64,000 nucleotides of DNA from Nigerium sp. (GTDB lineage: Bacteria > Actinomycetota > Actinomycetes > Propionibacteriales > Propionibacteriaceae): contig JADJTH010000008.1 in the NCBI GenBank assembly GCA_016711325.1, positions 1 through 64,000 on the forward strand. The letters are read 5' to 3'. The notes under the pieces were generated by a model. That model searched no databases, was not told where the DNA came from, and worked only from the letters and a program-made list of their open reading frames with translations. The translations under genes and the position numbers were made by a program. Positions 16,651 to 25,756 of the stretch are shown here, piece after piece. Position 1 is the first letter of the stretch. The number at the start of each line of letters is the position of its first letter.

Positions 16651-17900
16651 CGTTCCTCCTGGTCGTGGGGGTCTTCGTCGTGCTGGTGGGGTTCGACGTC
16701 GATGACGGCCGCGGCGATATCGCCGTCGAGCAGCCGGGCGATGATGGTCTCGTCGGGCTCCACGTCGGCGATGGACGCCACGGTGCGGCCGTCGTCGGTG
16801 GTCAGGATCGCGTACCCGCGCTGCAGCGTCGCCTGTGGCGACAACGCGCGCACCCGCGCGCGAGCCGAGGCGACGAATTCCTCTTCACGGACCAGCGCGC
16901 GCCGTATGCCACGCTCGAGGCGTCCGGTCAGATCGGCGAGGCGCTCCCGCTGCAGGAGAAGCGCCCCGCTCGGGTCGCGCAGCACCGGACGCGAGTGCAT
17001 CGCATCCAGCCACTCCTGCTCGGAGCGCACCCGCCGCAGGATCGCGGTGTGGAGCCGCTGGCGTCCGGTCGCGATGACGCGCGCCTCGTCGGCGGCATCG
17101 GGCACCACCCGCTTGGCGGCGTCGGTCGGCGTGGACGCCCGCACGTCGGCGACCAGATCGAGAATCGGCGTGTCGGTCTCGTGGCCGATCGCCGACACCA
17201 CCGGCGTCCGGCAGGCGAAGGCCGCGCGGGCCAGCGTCTCGTCGGAGAAGGGCAGCAGATCCTCCAGCGAGCCGCCGCCACGAGCGACGACGATCACGTC
17301 GACCTCGGCGTGCGCGTCGAGCGCGCGCAGGGCGTCGGCCACCTGCTCGACGCACTGCTGCCCCTGCATGAGCGCGTGCCGGATCTCGAGGCGGGCGGCC
17401 GGCCAGCGGCGCCGGACGTTCTCGACCACGTCGCGTTCGGCGGCGGACGCCTTCGCCGTGATCAGGCCGATCGCGCGCGGCAGGAACGGCAGCGGCTTCT
17501 TGAGATCGGGATCGAACAGCCCCTCGGCCTGGAGCGCGCGCTTGCGCTGCTCGAGGTGGGCCAGGAGCCGCCCCTCGCCGGTCGGGCGGAGGTCGCGGCA
17601 GTCGAAGCGCAGCGATCCGTTGCCGGGGAACACGGTGGCGCGCACCCAGGCCGCCACCAGGGTGCCCTCGGTGAGCGGGCCTGCGGCGTCCAGAACGGCC
17701 GTGCTGACACCGACCTGGACGCTCACGTCGGCGAGCTTGTCGCGCAGCGTGAGGAAGTGGATCGAGTAGCCGGCCCGGCGCTTGAGCTGGATGACCTGCC
17801 CCTCGACCCATACCGGGCCCGTGCGCTCGATCCAGCCCTTGAGCAGCGACACCACCTCGCGCAGCGGCTGGGGCTGCTCGGGGGAGGACGACAAGGGCAT
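16647..17900 (-). CDS. xseA: Exodeoxyribonuclease VII large subunit
   Basis: 417 residues from the ATG at 17900. The frame is open further upstream, but that extension would cross the ispH promoter and reads as low-complexity. An OB-fold (about 10-110: VWVEGQVIQLKR) is followed by the catalytic domain (GLITAKASAAERDV, RHALMQGQQCVEQ, VARGGGSLEDLLPFSDE, AIGHETDTPILDLVAD) and a coiled-coil C-terminus (LQRGYAILT). It removes single-stranded tails in repair and recombination. Divergent from ispH with 59 bases between, a common actinobacterial arrangement. Confidence 0.95.
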   Translation of the reverse strand: MPLSSSPEQPQPLREVVSLLKGWIERTGPVWVEGQVIQLKRRAGYSIHFLTLRDKLADVSVQVGVSTAVLDAAGPLTEGTLVAAWVRATVFPGNGSLRFDCRDLRPTGEGRLLAHLEQRKRALQAEGLFDPDLKKPLPFLPRAIGLITAKASAAERDVVENVRRRWPAARLEIRHALMQGQQCVEQVADALRALDAHAEVDVIVVARGGGSLEDLLPFSDETLARAAFACRTPVVSAIGHETDTPILDLVADVRASTPTDAAKRVVPDAADEARVIATGRQRLHTAILRRVRSEQEWLDAMHSRPVLRDPSGALLLQRERLADLTGRLERGIRRALVREEEFVASARARVRALSPQATLQRGYAILTTDDGRTVASIADVEPDETIIARLLDGDIAAAVIDVEPHQHDEDPHDQEER

Positions 17901-17959
17901 GGCAGCCAGCGTAGGGGGACGCCCCGACGGTCGTCCGACATCCTTGTAGGCTGGAACCC

Positions 17960-18910
17960 ATGACCAAAAGCGTTGTCGTCGCCGCGCCACGCGGGTACTG
18001 CGCGGGCGTGGACCGTGCGGTCGTGACCGTCGAGAAGGCGCTCGACCTCTACGGCCCGCCGGTGTACGTGCGTAAGCAGATCGTGCACAACCGCCACGTC
18101 GTCGAGAATCTCGAGGCCCGCGGCGCGATCTTCGTCGAAGAACTCGAGGAGGTGCCCGAGGGTGCCACCGTGGTGTTCTCGGCACACGGGGTGGCGCCGT
18201 CGGTGCACGCGGAGGCCGCCGATCGCCGGCTCAAGACCATCGACGCGACCTGCCCGCTGGTCACCAAGGTGCACAACGAAGCCAAGCGCTACGCGCGCGA
18301 GGGCAGCCAGATCCTGCTCATCGGGCACGCCGGGCACGAAGAGGTCGAGGGCACGATGGGTGAGGCCCCCGACCGGACGATCCTGGTCGAGCATCCCGAC
18401 GACGTCGAGCACGTCGAGGTCGAGGATCCCTCGCGCATCGTGTGGCTCTCGCAGACCACCCTCAGCGTGGACGAGACCTGGGAGACCGTTTCGCGGCTGC
18501 GCACCAAGTTCCCACTGCTGACCAGCCCGCCGTCCGACGACATCTGCTACGCCACCCAGAACCGGCAGTCCGCGGTCAAGCAGATCGCCAAGGACGCCGA
18601 CCTCGTCATCGTCGTCGGCTCGCGGAACTCGTCCAACTCGGTGCGCCTCGTCGAGGTGGCGCTGGAGGCGGGCGCCACGGCGTCCCATCGCGTCGACAAC
18701 GCCGGCGAGGTCGATCTCGCCTGGTTGGCGGGCGTCGAGAAGATCGGGGTGACGTCGGGCGCCTCGGTGCCCGACGAACTGGTGCAGGGCGTGCTCGATC
18801 TGCTGGTCGAGCAGGGCTACCCCGCCGCGGTCGAGGAGCGGCTCACGGAGGAGAACCTGACGTTCGCCCTGCCGCCGGAGTTGCGCAAGGACCTCAAGCG
18901 CGCGCGGTAG
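17960..18910 (+). CDS. ispH: 4-hydroxy-3-methylbut-2-enyl diphosphate reductase
   Basis: 316 residues. It catalyses the last step of the non-mevalonate isoprenoid pathway, reducing HMBPP to IPP and DMAPP with a [4Fe-4S] cluster. The three cluster cysteines are Cys14 (PRGYCAGVDRA), Cys98 (DATCPLVTKVH) and Cys196 (DDICYATQNRQ); the substrate loops VFSAHGVAP and GSRNSSNSVRLVEVA are intact. Confidence 0.97.
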   Translation: MTKSVVVAAPRGYCAGVDRAVVTVEKALDLYGPPVYVRKQIVHNRHVVENLEARGAIFVEELEEVPEGATVVFSAHGVAPSVHAEAADRRLKTIDATCPLVTKVHNEAKRYAREGSQILLIGHAGHEEVEGTMGEAPDRTILVEHPDDVEHVEVEDPSRIVWLSQTTLSVDETWETVSRLRTKFPLLTSPPSDDICYATQNRQSAVKQIAKDADLVIVVGSRNSSNSVRLVEVALEAGATASHRVDNAGEVDLAWLAGVEKIGVTSGASVPDELVQGVLDLLVEQGYPAAVEERLTEENLTFALPPELRKDLKRAR

Positions 18911-19018
18911 GACTCAGGACGCCGCACGCCCGCGGTTGGTCGACCCGCCGTGTCTCCTCACCATCTCCGAACCCGGGACGCCTCCGGCACACGTAGGGAC
19001 GCCCCGGGGCGCGCCTCG

Positions 19019-20929
19019 TCAGAGGCCGAGTGTGCGGGCCAACTGCTTGGCTTCCTTCTTCGGCGCGCGTGAGCCCCACCAGTCGCCGGCGCGGAACTTC
19101 GCGTCGCCCCACTCCTCCAGCGCAGCGACCAGTGCCGCGCCGTGGTTGCCCGGCTCGGTCTCGGCCAGCGGCCGGAGCGCGGCGACGAGCGCGGTCGCCG
19201 CCGCCAGCACCTGCTGCCGGTCCCCGGACGCCTTCGCCGCCGCGAACGCCGCCCGCACGGACTCGAGCGGCTGCTCGACGACAGGCTCGGGCGCGATGGG
19301 CTCAGATACGACCGGACCGGCCGCCACGACAGGCTCGGGTGCGACGACCGGCTCGGGTGCGACGACCGGCTCGCGTGCGGCGATCGGCTCGCGTGCGACG
19401 ACCGGCTCGCGTGCGACGATCGGTTCCGGCGCCACGGAGGGTGCGTCCGGGTGCGCCGGCGCCGCGACCGGGGCCGGCGGGGGAACCGGGGCGGAGACGG
19501 GCCTCCGCACGACGACCGGTTCCGGTTCGGGCAGCGGCGACCGCGTCGCCGCCGCCAGCGACGCGGCGTCCGAGAGCTCCGACCACCCCGGGGACGGCAG
19601 CGGCGAGCGCGTCGGGACGCCGCGGGCACGGTCGCGCGCATACGTCAGATCGGGGACGTCCGCGACCAACGCGCTCGCGGGACTCGCCGCGCGCAGCCCG
19701 GCGACCAGTGCATGGAACTCCTGCAGCGAACGCTCGGAGGCCGGCTGATCTCCCAGCGCGCGCGAGGCATCGGCGTGGACCGCCGCCGCCACCGCGAGCG
19801 CCGCGTCGAAGCCCGCGGGGCTGCGCAGCGAGGAATAGCGCTCCTGCAGCGACCCCAGCGCCTCGGCGGCCTCGGACGGCTCGCCCCGCGCCAGCAGCGT
19901 GCGGGCCAGCGCCGCCACCGCGGCGAATTGCACCGCGAGGTGCTCCCCGGCGACCGCTTCGCCGGCCGTCAACTCCCCGGCGACCTCCGCGGCCCGGCCG
20001 GCGGCGTCCAGTGCCTCGTCGGGCCGATCCAGCGCGAGGAGATCCCAGGCGAGGTCCGCCAGCGTCGTCGCCAGCCCGGCGCGCGCCGGATCGCCAAGCC
20101 GCGCGGCGTGGACCGTCAGCTGCTCGGCGAAGTGGCGGCGCTGTGCCACGGCAGCCTCGGGATCGCCGGCCCCGCGCAGGCGGTCGGCGAGATCGCGGTG
20201 GCTTGCGATCCACGGCGGCAGCACCCGCTGCGTCCAGGCGTCGGCGACCCGGGCGTCGTCGCGCAACACGGGAGCGGCAACCGCGGCGGACGCGACCACC
20301 GCTTCGCGGCTGAACCGCACGGCATCGCCGACGATGCCGGCGCTCCAGCGCAGATCCGCCGCCAGTCGCACGGCGTCCACCAGCACGGGCGCTTCGTCCC
20401 CCGAGGACAGCCCGCCCTCCCTCGCCCGGGCGAGGGAGGCGTCGGCGAACGCGTTCGCCGACGCCAGGTCGCCGGACGCCGCGGCACCGGACGCCTGCGC
20501 CATCAGCAGCCACGTCGCCGTCCGCGGCCCGAGATGGGGCACGAGATCGACGTGGGGGAGCAGCGTCATCCATCCCGTCGCGGCCTGGGCCAGTTGGGCG
20601 CCCGGCGCGGCGTTGCCGGCGCCCGTCTGCGCGCACGCGAGATGAGCCGTGGCCGTCACGAACCTGACGCCGTCGTCGACGGGGGTGAACGGCCCGACCG
20701 CGCCGTGCTCGGCGACCAGCCTGTTGGCCCTGGTCAGGGCATCCTGGGCGTCGGGGGCCGCCTCGACGTGCCGGTGGGCGACGAGACGCAGCGCGGTCAG
20801 TTCGTTGAGGGCGTCCACGAGCGGGTCGGCCTTGCTGGGGTCGGACGCCACCCAGCCGCGCAACTTCTTGACCTGGGACGCCACCTCTTTGAGGCGGCGC
20901 GCATGCGGGTCGGTGGGCGAGGGGGCCAT
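19019..20929 (-). CDS. Large Ala-rich helical-repeat protein with EPVV repeats
   Basis: 636 residues from an ATG with AAGGAG upstream; the longer upstream frame is rejected because it covers the pit promoter. Residues about 10-480 are Ala/Leu-rich helices resembling TPR-type repeats (LDALDRPDEALDAAGRAAEVAG pattern). Around 530-590 is a low-complexity segment built from about eight A-x-E-P-V/I-V units, followed by a conserved-looking end (WGDAKFRAGDWWGSRAPKKEAKQLARTLG). No catalytic motif or signal peptide is seen. Probably a scaffold or a family restricted to this group; function unknown. Confidence 0.7.
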   Translation of the reverse strand: MAPSPTDPHARRLKEVASQVKKLRGWVASDPSKADPLVDALNELTALRLVAHRHVEAAPDAQDALTRANRLVAEHGAVGPFTPVDDGVRFVTATAHLACAQTGAGNAAPGAQLAQAATGWMTLLPHVDLVPHLGPRTATWLLMAQASGAAASGDLASANAFADASLARAREGGLSSGDEAPVLVDAVRLAADLRWSAGIVGDAVRFSREAVVASAAVAAPVLRDDARVADAWTQRVLPPWIASHRDLADRLRGAGDPEAAVAQRRHFAEQLTVHAARLGDPARAGLATTLADLAWDLLALDRPDEALDAAGRAAEVAGELTAGEAVAGEHLAVQFAAVAALARTLLARGEPSEAAEALGSLQERYSSLRSPAGFDAALAVAAAVHADASRALGDQPASERSLQEFHALVAGLRAASPASALVADVPDLTYARDRARGVPTRSPLPSPGWSELSDAASLAAATRSPLPEPEPVVVRRPVSAPVPPPAPVAAPAHPDAPSVAPEPIVAREPVVAREPIAAREPVVAPEPVVAPEPVVAAGPVVSEPIAPEPVVEQPLESVRAAFAAAKASGDRQQVLAAATALVAALRPLAETEPGNHGAALVAALEEWGDAKFRAGDWWGSRAPKKEAKQLARTLGL

Positions 20930-21052
20930 CGGGACTCCTTGGCTCGGGCGGGACCATCCTATCGGGGGCACTCGAGAGGCGTCGGGGGCGACAGCGTTCT
21001 CGCCCCCGTCCGCGGAGTTGACTGTCCGCAGTCTTGTGCCATCCTGTTGAGA

Positions 21053-22357
21053 GTGAGCCTTGAACTCCTGCTCCTCATTCTCGTGATCGTCACCGCGATC
21101 GCCTTCGATTTCACCAATGGCTTCCATGACACCGCGAACGCGATGGCGACGTCCATCGCCACCGGTGCCCTTACCCCCAAGGTGGCCGTCACGCTGTCCG
21201 CGATCCTCAACCTGATCGGCGCCTTCCTCTCCGTCGAGGTCGCACTGACCGTCACGAACGCGGTGATCCGCATTCAGGACGCCTCAGGGGCCCCCCGGCC
21301 GGAGTTTCTTGCCGATCACGGCCATACGCTGCTGCTGATCGTGTTCTGCGGTCTGGTCGGCGGCATCCTGTGGAACCTGCTCACCTGGCTGCTCGGTCTG
21401 CCGTCGAGTTCGTCGCACGCCCTCTTCGGCGGCCTGATCGGCTCGACGCTCGCGGCGCTCGGATTCGGTGGTGTCAACTGGCTGGGCGCCGGCGCGAAGA
21501 TCGACGGCGTTCTCGGCAAGGTCATCCTGCCGGCGTTCGCGTCGCCGGCCGTCGCGGCCCTGGTGGCGACGGTGGGCACGTGGCTGGTGTTCCGCATCAC
21601 CACGAACGTCGCCGCGAAGCACCGGGAGACGGGGTTCCGTTGGGGTCAGATCGGCACGGCGTCCCTGATCTCGCTGGCCCACGGCACCAACGACGCCCAG
21701 AAGACGATGGGCGTCATCACGCTCGCGTTGATCGCCTACGGCGTGTGGACCGACACCACGCAGGTGCCCCTGTGGGTCAAGGTCGCCTGTGCGGCCGCGA
21801 TCGCGGCGGGCACCTACTCGGGCGGCTGGCGGATCATCCGGACCCTGGGCAAGGGGCTGGTCGAGATCTCGTCGCCGCAGGGCTTCGCGGCAGAGGCGTC
21901 CTCGGCCGCCGTGATCCTGGTGTCCAGCCACATGGGCTTCGCGCTGTCCACCACGCACGTGGCGACCGGCTCGATCCTCGGCTCGGGTCTTGGCAAGCGC
22001 GACGCCGAGGTGCGGTGGGGCGTCGCGGCACGCATGGTGATGGCGTGGTTCACCACGCTCCCCGCCGCCGCACTGGTCGGAGCGCTGTGCTACTGGCTCG
22101 GCAGCGGTATCGGCGGCTACCCCGGCGTCCTGATCGTGCTGGCCCTGCTGCTTGCGTTGACGGGCGTCATCATCAGGCAGTCGATGAAGGCGCCGGTGCA
22201 CGCCGACAACGTGAACGCGGCCTGGAGCGAGGGCGCGGTCCCGGGCCCGGACGCCGGCGCGACCATCGGCAACGGGGCGACCCTCGGTAACGGTGTGGAT
22301 GCAGCCAACGCCACAGTGAGCCCGGACGCCTCTGCCCCCGCTACCCTGGACGCCTGA
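21053..22357 (+). CDS. pit: PiT-family inorganic phosphate transporter
   Basis: 434 residues from a GTG (VSLELLLL); the frame is open for another 1.9 kb upstream but only as antisense of the previous gene. About ten membrane segments with the duplicated PiT signatures FDFTNGFHDTANAMATSIATG (N-terminal) and ISLAHGTNDAQKTMGVITLAL (C-terminal). It imports phosphate with protons or as a metal-phosphate complex. The last 60 residues are a polar Ala/Gly/Asn-rich tail not needed for transport. Divergent from the preceding gene with 123 bases between, containing TTGACT at 21018. Confidence 0.93.
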   Translation: MSLELLLLILVIVTAIAFDFTNGFHDTANAMATSIATGALTPKVAVTLSAILNLIGAFLSVEVALTVTNAVIRIQDASGAPRPEFLADHGHTLLLIVFCGLVGGILWNLLTWLLGLPSSSSHALFGGLIGSTLAALGFGGVNWLGAGAKIDGVLGKVILPAFASPAVAALVATVGTWLVFRITTNVAAKHRETGFRWGQIGTASLISLAHGTNDAQKTMGVITLALIAYGVWTDTTQVPLWVKVACAAAIAAGTYSGGWRIIRTLGKGLVEISSPQGFAAEASSAAVILVSSHMGFALSTTHVATGSILGSGLGKRDAEVRWGVAARMVMAWFTTLPAAALVGALCYWLGSGIGGYPGVLIVLALLLALTGVIIRQSMKAPVHADNVNAAWSEGAVPGPDAGATIGNGATLGNGVDAANATVSPDASAPATLDA

Positions 22358-22367
22358 GGAGGCCACC

Positions 22368-22661
22368 ATGTTTCCGTTGTTCGCGACCGCGGTCGCGGAA
22401 GTGCTGATCATCTCGCTGATCGTGGGTGCCGGTCTGCCCGCGCTCTTTGCCGCCGGGATGCGCGCCTACGCCTATGGCGAGGGCGGAACGGCCACGGTCG
22501 GCGGCGGTTCTCGCCACCTGCTGGGCAAGGTCGTGGGGGTGGCCTGCTTTGCGCTGGTCATCCTCGTCATCGCGCTGGGTCTTGCGGTGATCGTGTCGTC
22601 CGGGTTCGGCTATCACGTGGCCTTCGACGGGATGTGGCCGACCTTCGCGAAGAAGCACTGA
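22368..22661 (+). CDS. Small two-helix membrane protein after pit
   Basis: 97 residues with two strongly hydrophobic segments (VAEVLIISLIVGAGLPALFAAG and VVGVACFALVILVIALGLAVIV) and a short polar tail. It begins 10 bases after pit, so it is in the same operon; small membrane proteins often follow pit in actinobacteria, but their role is unknown. Its stop overlaps the next ATG (TGATG). Confidence 0.75.
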   Translation: MFPLFATAVAEVLIISLIVGAGLPALFAAGMRAYAYGEGGTATVGGGSRHLLGKVVGVACFALVILVIALGLAVIVSSGFGYHVAFDGMWPTFAKKH

Positions 22662-23389
22662 TGACACCGGCGTTGGGGCCCGGGCCGTTCGAGCGGATGC
22701 TGCGTTGGCTTCGCGCGGGCTACCCCGAGGGCATTCCTCAGCACGACTATGTGGCGCTGTTCGGCATCCTGCACCGCACCCTCACCGATGCCGAGGTCGT
22801 GCAGATCGCGGACGACCTGCACGAGATCGACGGCGTCCCGGACTCCGGCATTCAGGTCGAGCGCATCCGCGAGATCATCCGAAGTACCGTGCATCTGAAC
22901 CCGTCCGACGATGACGTGCGCCGCGTCGTGAGCCGTCTGGCCCTCGACGTCCGGCCGCACGACGAGACGGACGCCCACGAGGCTGACGAGCTCACTGCGC
23001 AGGAGCCCACCGCGGACGAGCCGGCGCAGGCGTCCGCGCCCGAGCCGCCCACCGCCGATTCCGGCCTCGGGCCGCTGCGCCCGCCGTCGCGTATCGAGCG
23101 CATGTTGGGCTGGCTCAAGGCGGGTTACCCGCACGGGATCCCCGAGGCCGACTTCGTGCCGCTGCTCGGCCTGCTCCAGCGACGGCTGTCGGCCGACGAG
23201 ATGCAGGCACTGGGCGAGCGGCTCCGCGCGACGGGTCTGGTCCCGGCCAACCGGGTGGATGTCGGGGTGGAGTACCTGCGCATCACCCGCGAGTTGCCCG
23301 ATGAGGCCGAGCTGCGGCGCATCGTCGAGCACCTTCGCCAAACCGGTGTCGAGCTGGCCGACGACGCCGAGCGCGACGGCACCACCTGA
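22661..23389 (+). CDS. Tandem DUF3349 protein
   Basis: 242 residues from the ATG that overlaps the previous stop. Two copies of the same helical domain, about residues 6-100 (FERMLRWLRAGYPEGIPQHD) and 146-240 (IERMLGWLKAGYPHGIPEAD), are joined by an acidic Pro/Ala-rich linker. DUF3349 is an actinobacterial domain of unknown function, often found singly. The pit coupling hints at a link to phosphate or membrane physiology, which is inference. Confidence 0.8.
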   Translation: MTPALGPGPFERMLRWLRAGYPEGIPQHDYVALFGILHRTLTDAEVVQIADDLHEIDGVPDSGIQVERIREIIRSTVHLNPSDDDVRRVVSRLALDVRPHDETDAHEADELTAQEPTADEPAQASAPEPPTADSGLGPLRPPSRIERMLGWLKAGYPHGIPEADFVPLLGLLQRRLSADEMQALGERLRATGLVPANRVDVGVEYLRITRELPDEAELRRIVEHLRQTGVELADDAERDGTT

Positions 23390-23431
23390 CGCCCTCGCGC
23401 CGGCCGGGCGCGCTCGGTGGGTGCACGACTG

Positions 23432-23465
23432 GCTCCCACAATACCCCTGGGGGTATTGTGGGAGC
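23432..23465. promoter_or_regulatory. CsoR/CstR-type operator, site 1
   Basis: Perfect palindrome with 16-bp arms around a central TG: the core is ATACCCCTGGGGGTAT, extended on both sides to GCTCCCACA.../...TGTGGGAGC. This GC-rich core flanked by AT is the classic binding site of CsoR/CstR repressors. It lies 28 bases upstream of the small Cys-rich gene; TATTGT in the right arm may serve as -10. Confidence 0.85.
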
Positions 23466-23492
23466 GTTCCCGACAACGGAGGAAGAGCGCGC

Positions 23493-23648
23493 ATGTGTTA
23501 CCCGGTGACATGCCTTCAGTGCGGCAAGACGACCTGGCAGGGCTGTGGCCAGCACGTCGACGAGGTCAAGGGCCAGGTGCCGCCGGCGCAGTGGTGCGCA
23601 GGCCACGCCAACGACCCGGCACCGTCCGGGGACGCGTTCGGCAAGTAG
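23493..23648 (+). CDS. Small cysteine-rich protein of the CstR regulon
   Basis: 51 residues with five Cys: MCYPVTCLQCGKTTWQGCGQH and PAQWCAGH. The CxxC and CGxH arrangement suggests a zinc or iron site. A ribosome site GGAGGAA lies nine bases before the ATG. Proteins of this type are widespread in actinobacteria without assigned function. Control by operator site 1 and cotranscription with the CstR-like gene point to sulfur, copper or persulfide handling. Confidence 0.75.
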   Translation: MCYPVTCLQCGKTTWQGCGQHVDEVKGQVPPAQWCAGHANDPAPSGDAFGK

Positions 23649-23683
23649 GGTGGCGGAGTTCCGGTGGCATCCGGAGCTGAAGG

Positions 23684-23953
23684 GTGAGTGACGTGAAGAT
23701 CGATCCGAACGACCTGTCCGCGGTGGGCGCGCGGCTGAAGAGGGCGCAGGGCCAACTCGGCGGCATCGTCGCCATGATCGAGGCGGGCCGCGACTGCGAA
23801 GACATCGTCACGCAACTCGCTGCCGTCTCGAAGGCGGTTGACCGCGCGGGGTTTCAGGTGATCGCCACCGGCCTGCGCCAGTGCATGGCCGATCCCGACC
23901 AGACGGGCGTCGACGTGGCCAAGCTCGAGAAGCTGTTCCTGTCCCTGGCCTGA
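23684..23953 (+). CDS. CsoR/FrmR-family repressor, CstR-like
   Basis: 89 residues from a GTG. The DUF156 fold is clear (LSAVGARLKRAQGQLGGIVAMIEAGRDCEDIVTQLAAVSKAVDRAG). Cys38 and Cys67 match the two sensing cysteines of the family, but the copper-ligand His four residues before the second Cys is replaced by Gly63. Two Cys without the His is the pattern of persulfide sensors of CstR type rather than copper sensors. The divergent CoA-disulfide reductase-rhodanese gene with a matching operator supports this. It probably represses both transcripts, including its own. Confidence 0.85.
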   Translation: MSDVKIDPNDLSAVGARLKRAQGQLGGIVAMIEAGRDCEDIVTQLAAVSKAVDRAGFQVIATGLRQCMADPDQTGVDVAKLEKLFLSLA

Positions 23954-24034
23954 GCCCGGAACCCCCCAGCGCCGATGGGAGGGCCGGCGGTCTCCCCTCA
24001 GGACCGCCGGCCCTCCTGCCCCCTCCCGGGTCTC

Positions 24035-25675
24035 TCAGCCGGCGATCGTCGCGGCGCGAGCGGCCTGGCCGGCGAGCCACGTCTTGTAGCCGCCGTCGAG
24101 GTTGACGGCCTCGCGTCCGGCCTGGGTGAGGATGCGCACCGCCGTGTGACCCCGGACGCCGACCGCGCAGTGCACGACCAAGGGCCCGGCGGGGAGCTCG
24201 TCGATCCGGTCGCGCAGGTCGTCCAGTCCGATCGGCACCGAGCCCGGGATCGCCCCCGCGGCGTGTTCACCCGGCGTCCGCACGTCGATGACCGTGGCAC
24301 CGGCCGCGACGGCGGCGTCCAGCTCGTGCCACTGCAGGGCGGAGGTGGTGCCCGTGCGCAGGTTCTCGGCGACGTGTCCGAGCATGTTGATCGGATCCTT
24401 CGCCGAGCCGTAGGGCGGCGCGTAGGCGAGTTCCAGTTCGGCGAGGCCGGATGCGGAGATGCCGCCGGTGATCGCGGTGGCCAGCACGTCGATGCGTTTG
24501 TCCACACCGTCGCCGCCTACGCCCTGGGCGCCCAGGATGGCGTCGGTCTCGGGGTCGGCGAGCAGCTTCAGCGCCATGCCCTCCGCGCCCGGATAGTAGC
24601 CCGCATGCGAGACCGGATGGGTGTGGATCGCGCGGTAGGGGCGTCCGGCTGCCGCCAGCCGCTTCTCGTTCCAGCCCGTGGTGGCGACGGTGAGGTCGAA
24701 CACCTTGACGATCGCGGTGCCGAGCACCGGACGGTTGGACGACGCCAGCCCGCCGAGGTGGTCGGCGACGCGGCGTCCGGCCAGGTTGGCGGTGTTGGCC
24801 AGTGGCACCAGGCAGGCGTCACCGCTCAGCGCGTCGATCTTCTCGGCGGCGTCCCCGATGGCATAGATGCTGGGGTCGTTCGTGCGGTGGGTCGCGTCGA
24901 CCGCGATACCGCCGAGTGCGCCGACCGTCAGTCCCGCGGCGACCGCCAGCGATGTCTCGGGCCGGACGCCGATCGCCGCGACTACCACGTCGGCGGGGAT
25001 CTCGCTGCCGTCGGCCAGTGTCACGGACGCCGCGCCGATCGTCGTCACGCCGGAGCCCAGACGCAGGTCGATGCCGGCGGCGCGCAGCGCATCGTGCACC
25101 GGCGTGGCCATCTCGGGGTCGAGCGGGGCCATCACCTGAGGCATCGCCTCGACGAGGGCGACCTTCATGCCCAGGTGGATCAGGTTCTCGGCGACCTCGA
25201 TGCCGATGAATCCTCCGCCGATGACGACCGCCGTCTCGGCGTTCGCGGTGGCCGCGACCATCGCGTCGGTGTCTTCGACGTCGCGCAGGCTGAGGGCGCG
25301 CTCGATGCCGGGGATCGGCGGGCGTACCGGCCGCGCGCCGGGGGAGAGGATCACCTTGTCGTAGGGCAGTTCGTCGGTCTCGCCGGTGGTGACGTCGCGG
25401 ATCGCGACCACCTTGCGCGACCGGTCGATCGCGGTGGCCTCGGTGTGCACGCGCACGTCGAGCGCGAAGCGGGACGCCAGCGACTCAGGCGTCTGCAGCA
25501 GCAGTTGGCCGCGCTGCTCGATGATGCCGCCCACGTGGTAGGGAAGCCCGCAATTGGCGAACGACACGTAGCCCGATCGCTCGAGCACCGTGATGGCTGC
25601 CGACTCGTCGAGCCGGCGCAACCGCGTCGCCGCGCTCATGCCGCCGGCGACTCCTCCGATGATGATCACTCGCAT
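24035..25675 (-). CDS. CoA-disulfide reductase fused to rhodanese
   Basis: 546 residues from the ATG at 25675 (MRVIIIGG); an upstream in-frame ATG at 25684 is less likely because the -10 box TATAAT at 25688-25683 puts the transcript start at the 25675 ATG, giving a leaderless message. FAD/NAD domains with GGVAGG, redox Cys in SFANCGLPYH and a second dinucleotide motif GGGFIGIEVAE are followed by a C-terminal rhodanese domain with active Cys in HCAVGVRGH. It reduces CoA disulfide or CoA-persulfide and moves sulfane sulfur. Controlled by operator site 2. Confidence 0.88.
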   Translation of the reverse strand: MRVIIIGGVAGGMSAATRLRRLDESAAITVLERSGYVSFANCGLPYHVGGIIEQRGQLLLQTPESLASRFALDVRVHTEATAIDRSRKVVAIRDVTTGETDELPYDKVILSPGARPVRPPIPGIERALSLRDVEDTDAMVAATANAETAVVIGGGFIGIEVAENLIHLGMKVALVEAMPQVMAPLDPEMATPVHDALRAAGIDLRLGSGVTTIGAASVTLADGSEIPADVVVAAIGVRPETSLAVAAGLTVGALGGIAVDATHRTNDPSIYAIGDAAEKIDALSGDACLVPLANTANLAGRRVADHLGGLASSNRPVLGTAIVKVFDLTVATTGWNEKRLAAAGRPYRAIHTHPVSHAGYYPGAEGMALKLLADPETDAILGAQGVGGDGVDKRIDVLATAITGGISASGLAELELAYAPPYGSAKDPINMLGHVAENLRTGTTSALQWHELDAAVAAGATVIDVRTPGEHAAGAIPGSVPIGLDDLRDRIDELPAGPLVVHCAVGVRGHTAVRILTQAGREAVNLDGGYKTWLAGQAARAATIAG

Positions 25676-25682
25676 GACCGCC

Positions 25683-25701
25683 ATTATACCCCTGGGGGTA
25701 T
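25683..25701 (-). promoter_or_regulatory. CstR operator site 2 with TATAAT promoter
   Basis: Palindrome ATACCCCTGGGGGTAT at 25686-25701, the same 16-base core as site 1. On the minus strand the consensus -10 TATAAT overlaps its edge, so a bound repressor would block RNA polymerase. The -10 sits 8 bases before the proposed ATG. Confidence 0.85.
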
Positions 25702-25756
25702 CGGGTTGTCGCGTCCTGCCTCCGGAGGGCGCGACCGGCGGCCGACCGGCGGCGGA

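Noticed and set aside
19142..22357. A 1071-codon plus-strand frame
   Set aside because: Its first 1.9 kb is antisense of the helical-repeat gene with Arg/Gly-rich shadow composition; only the part from GTG 21053 is Pit.
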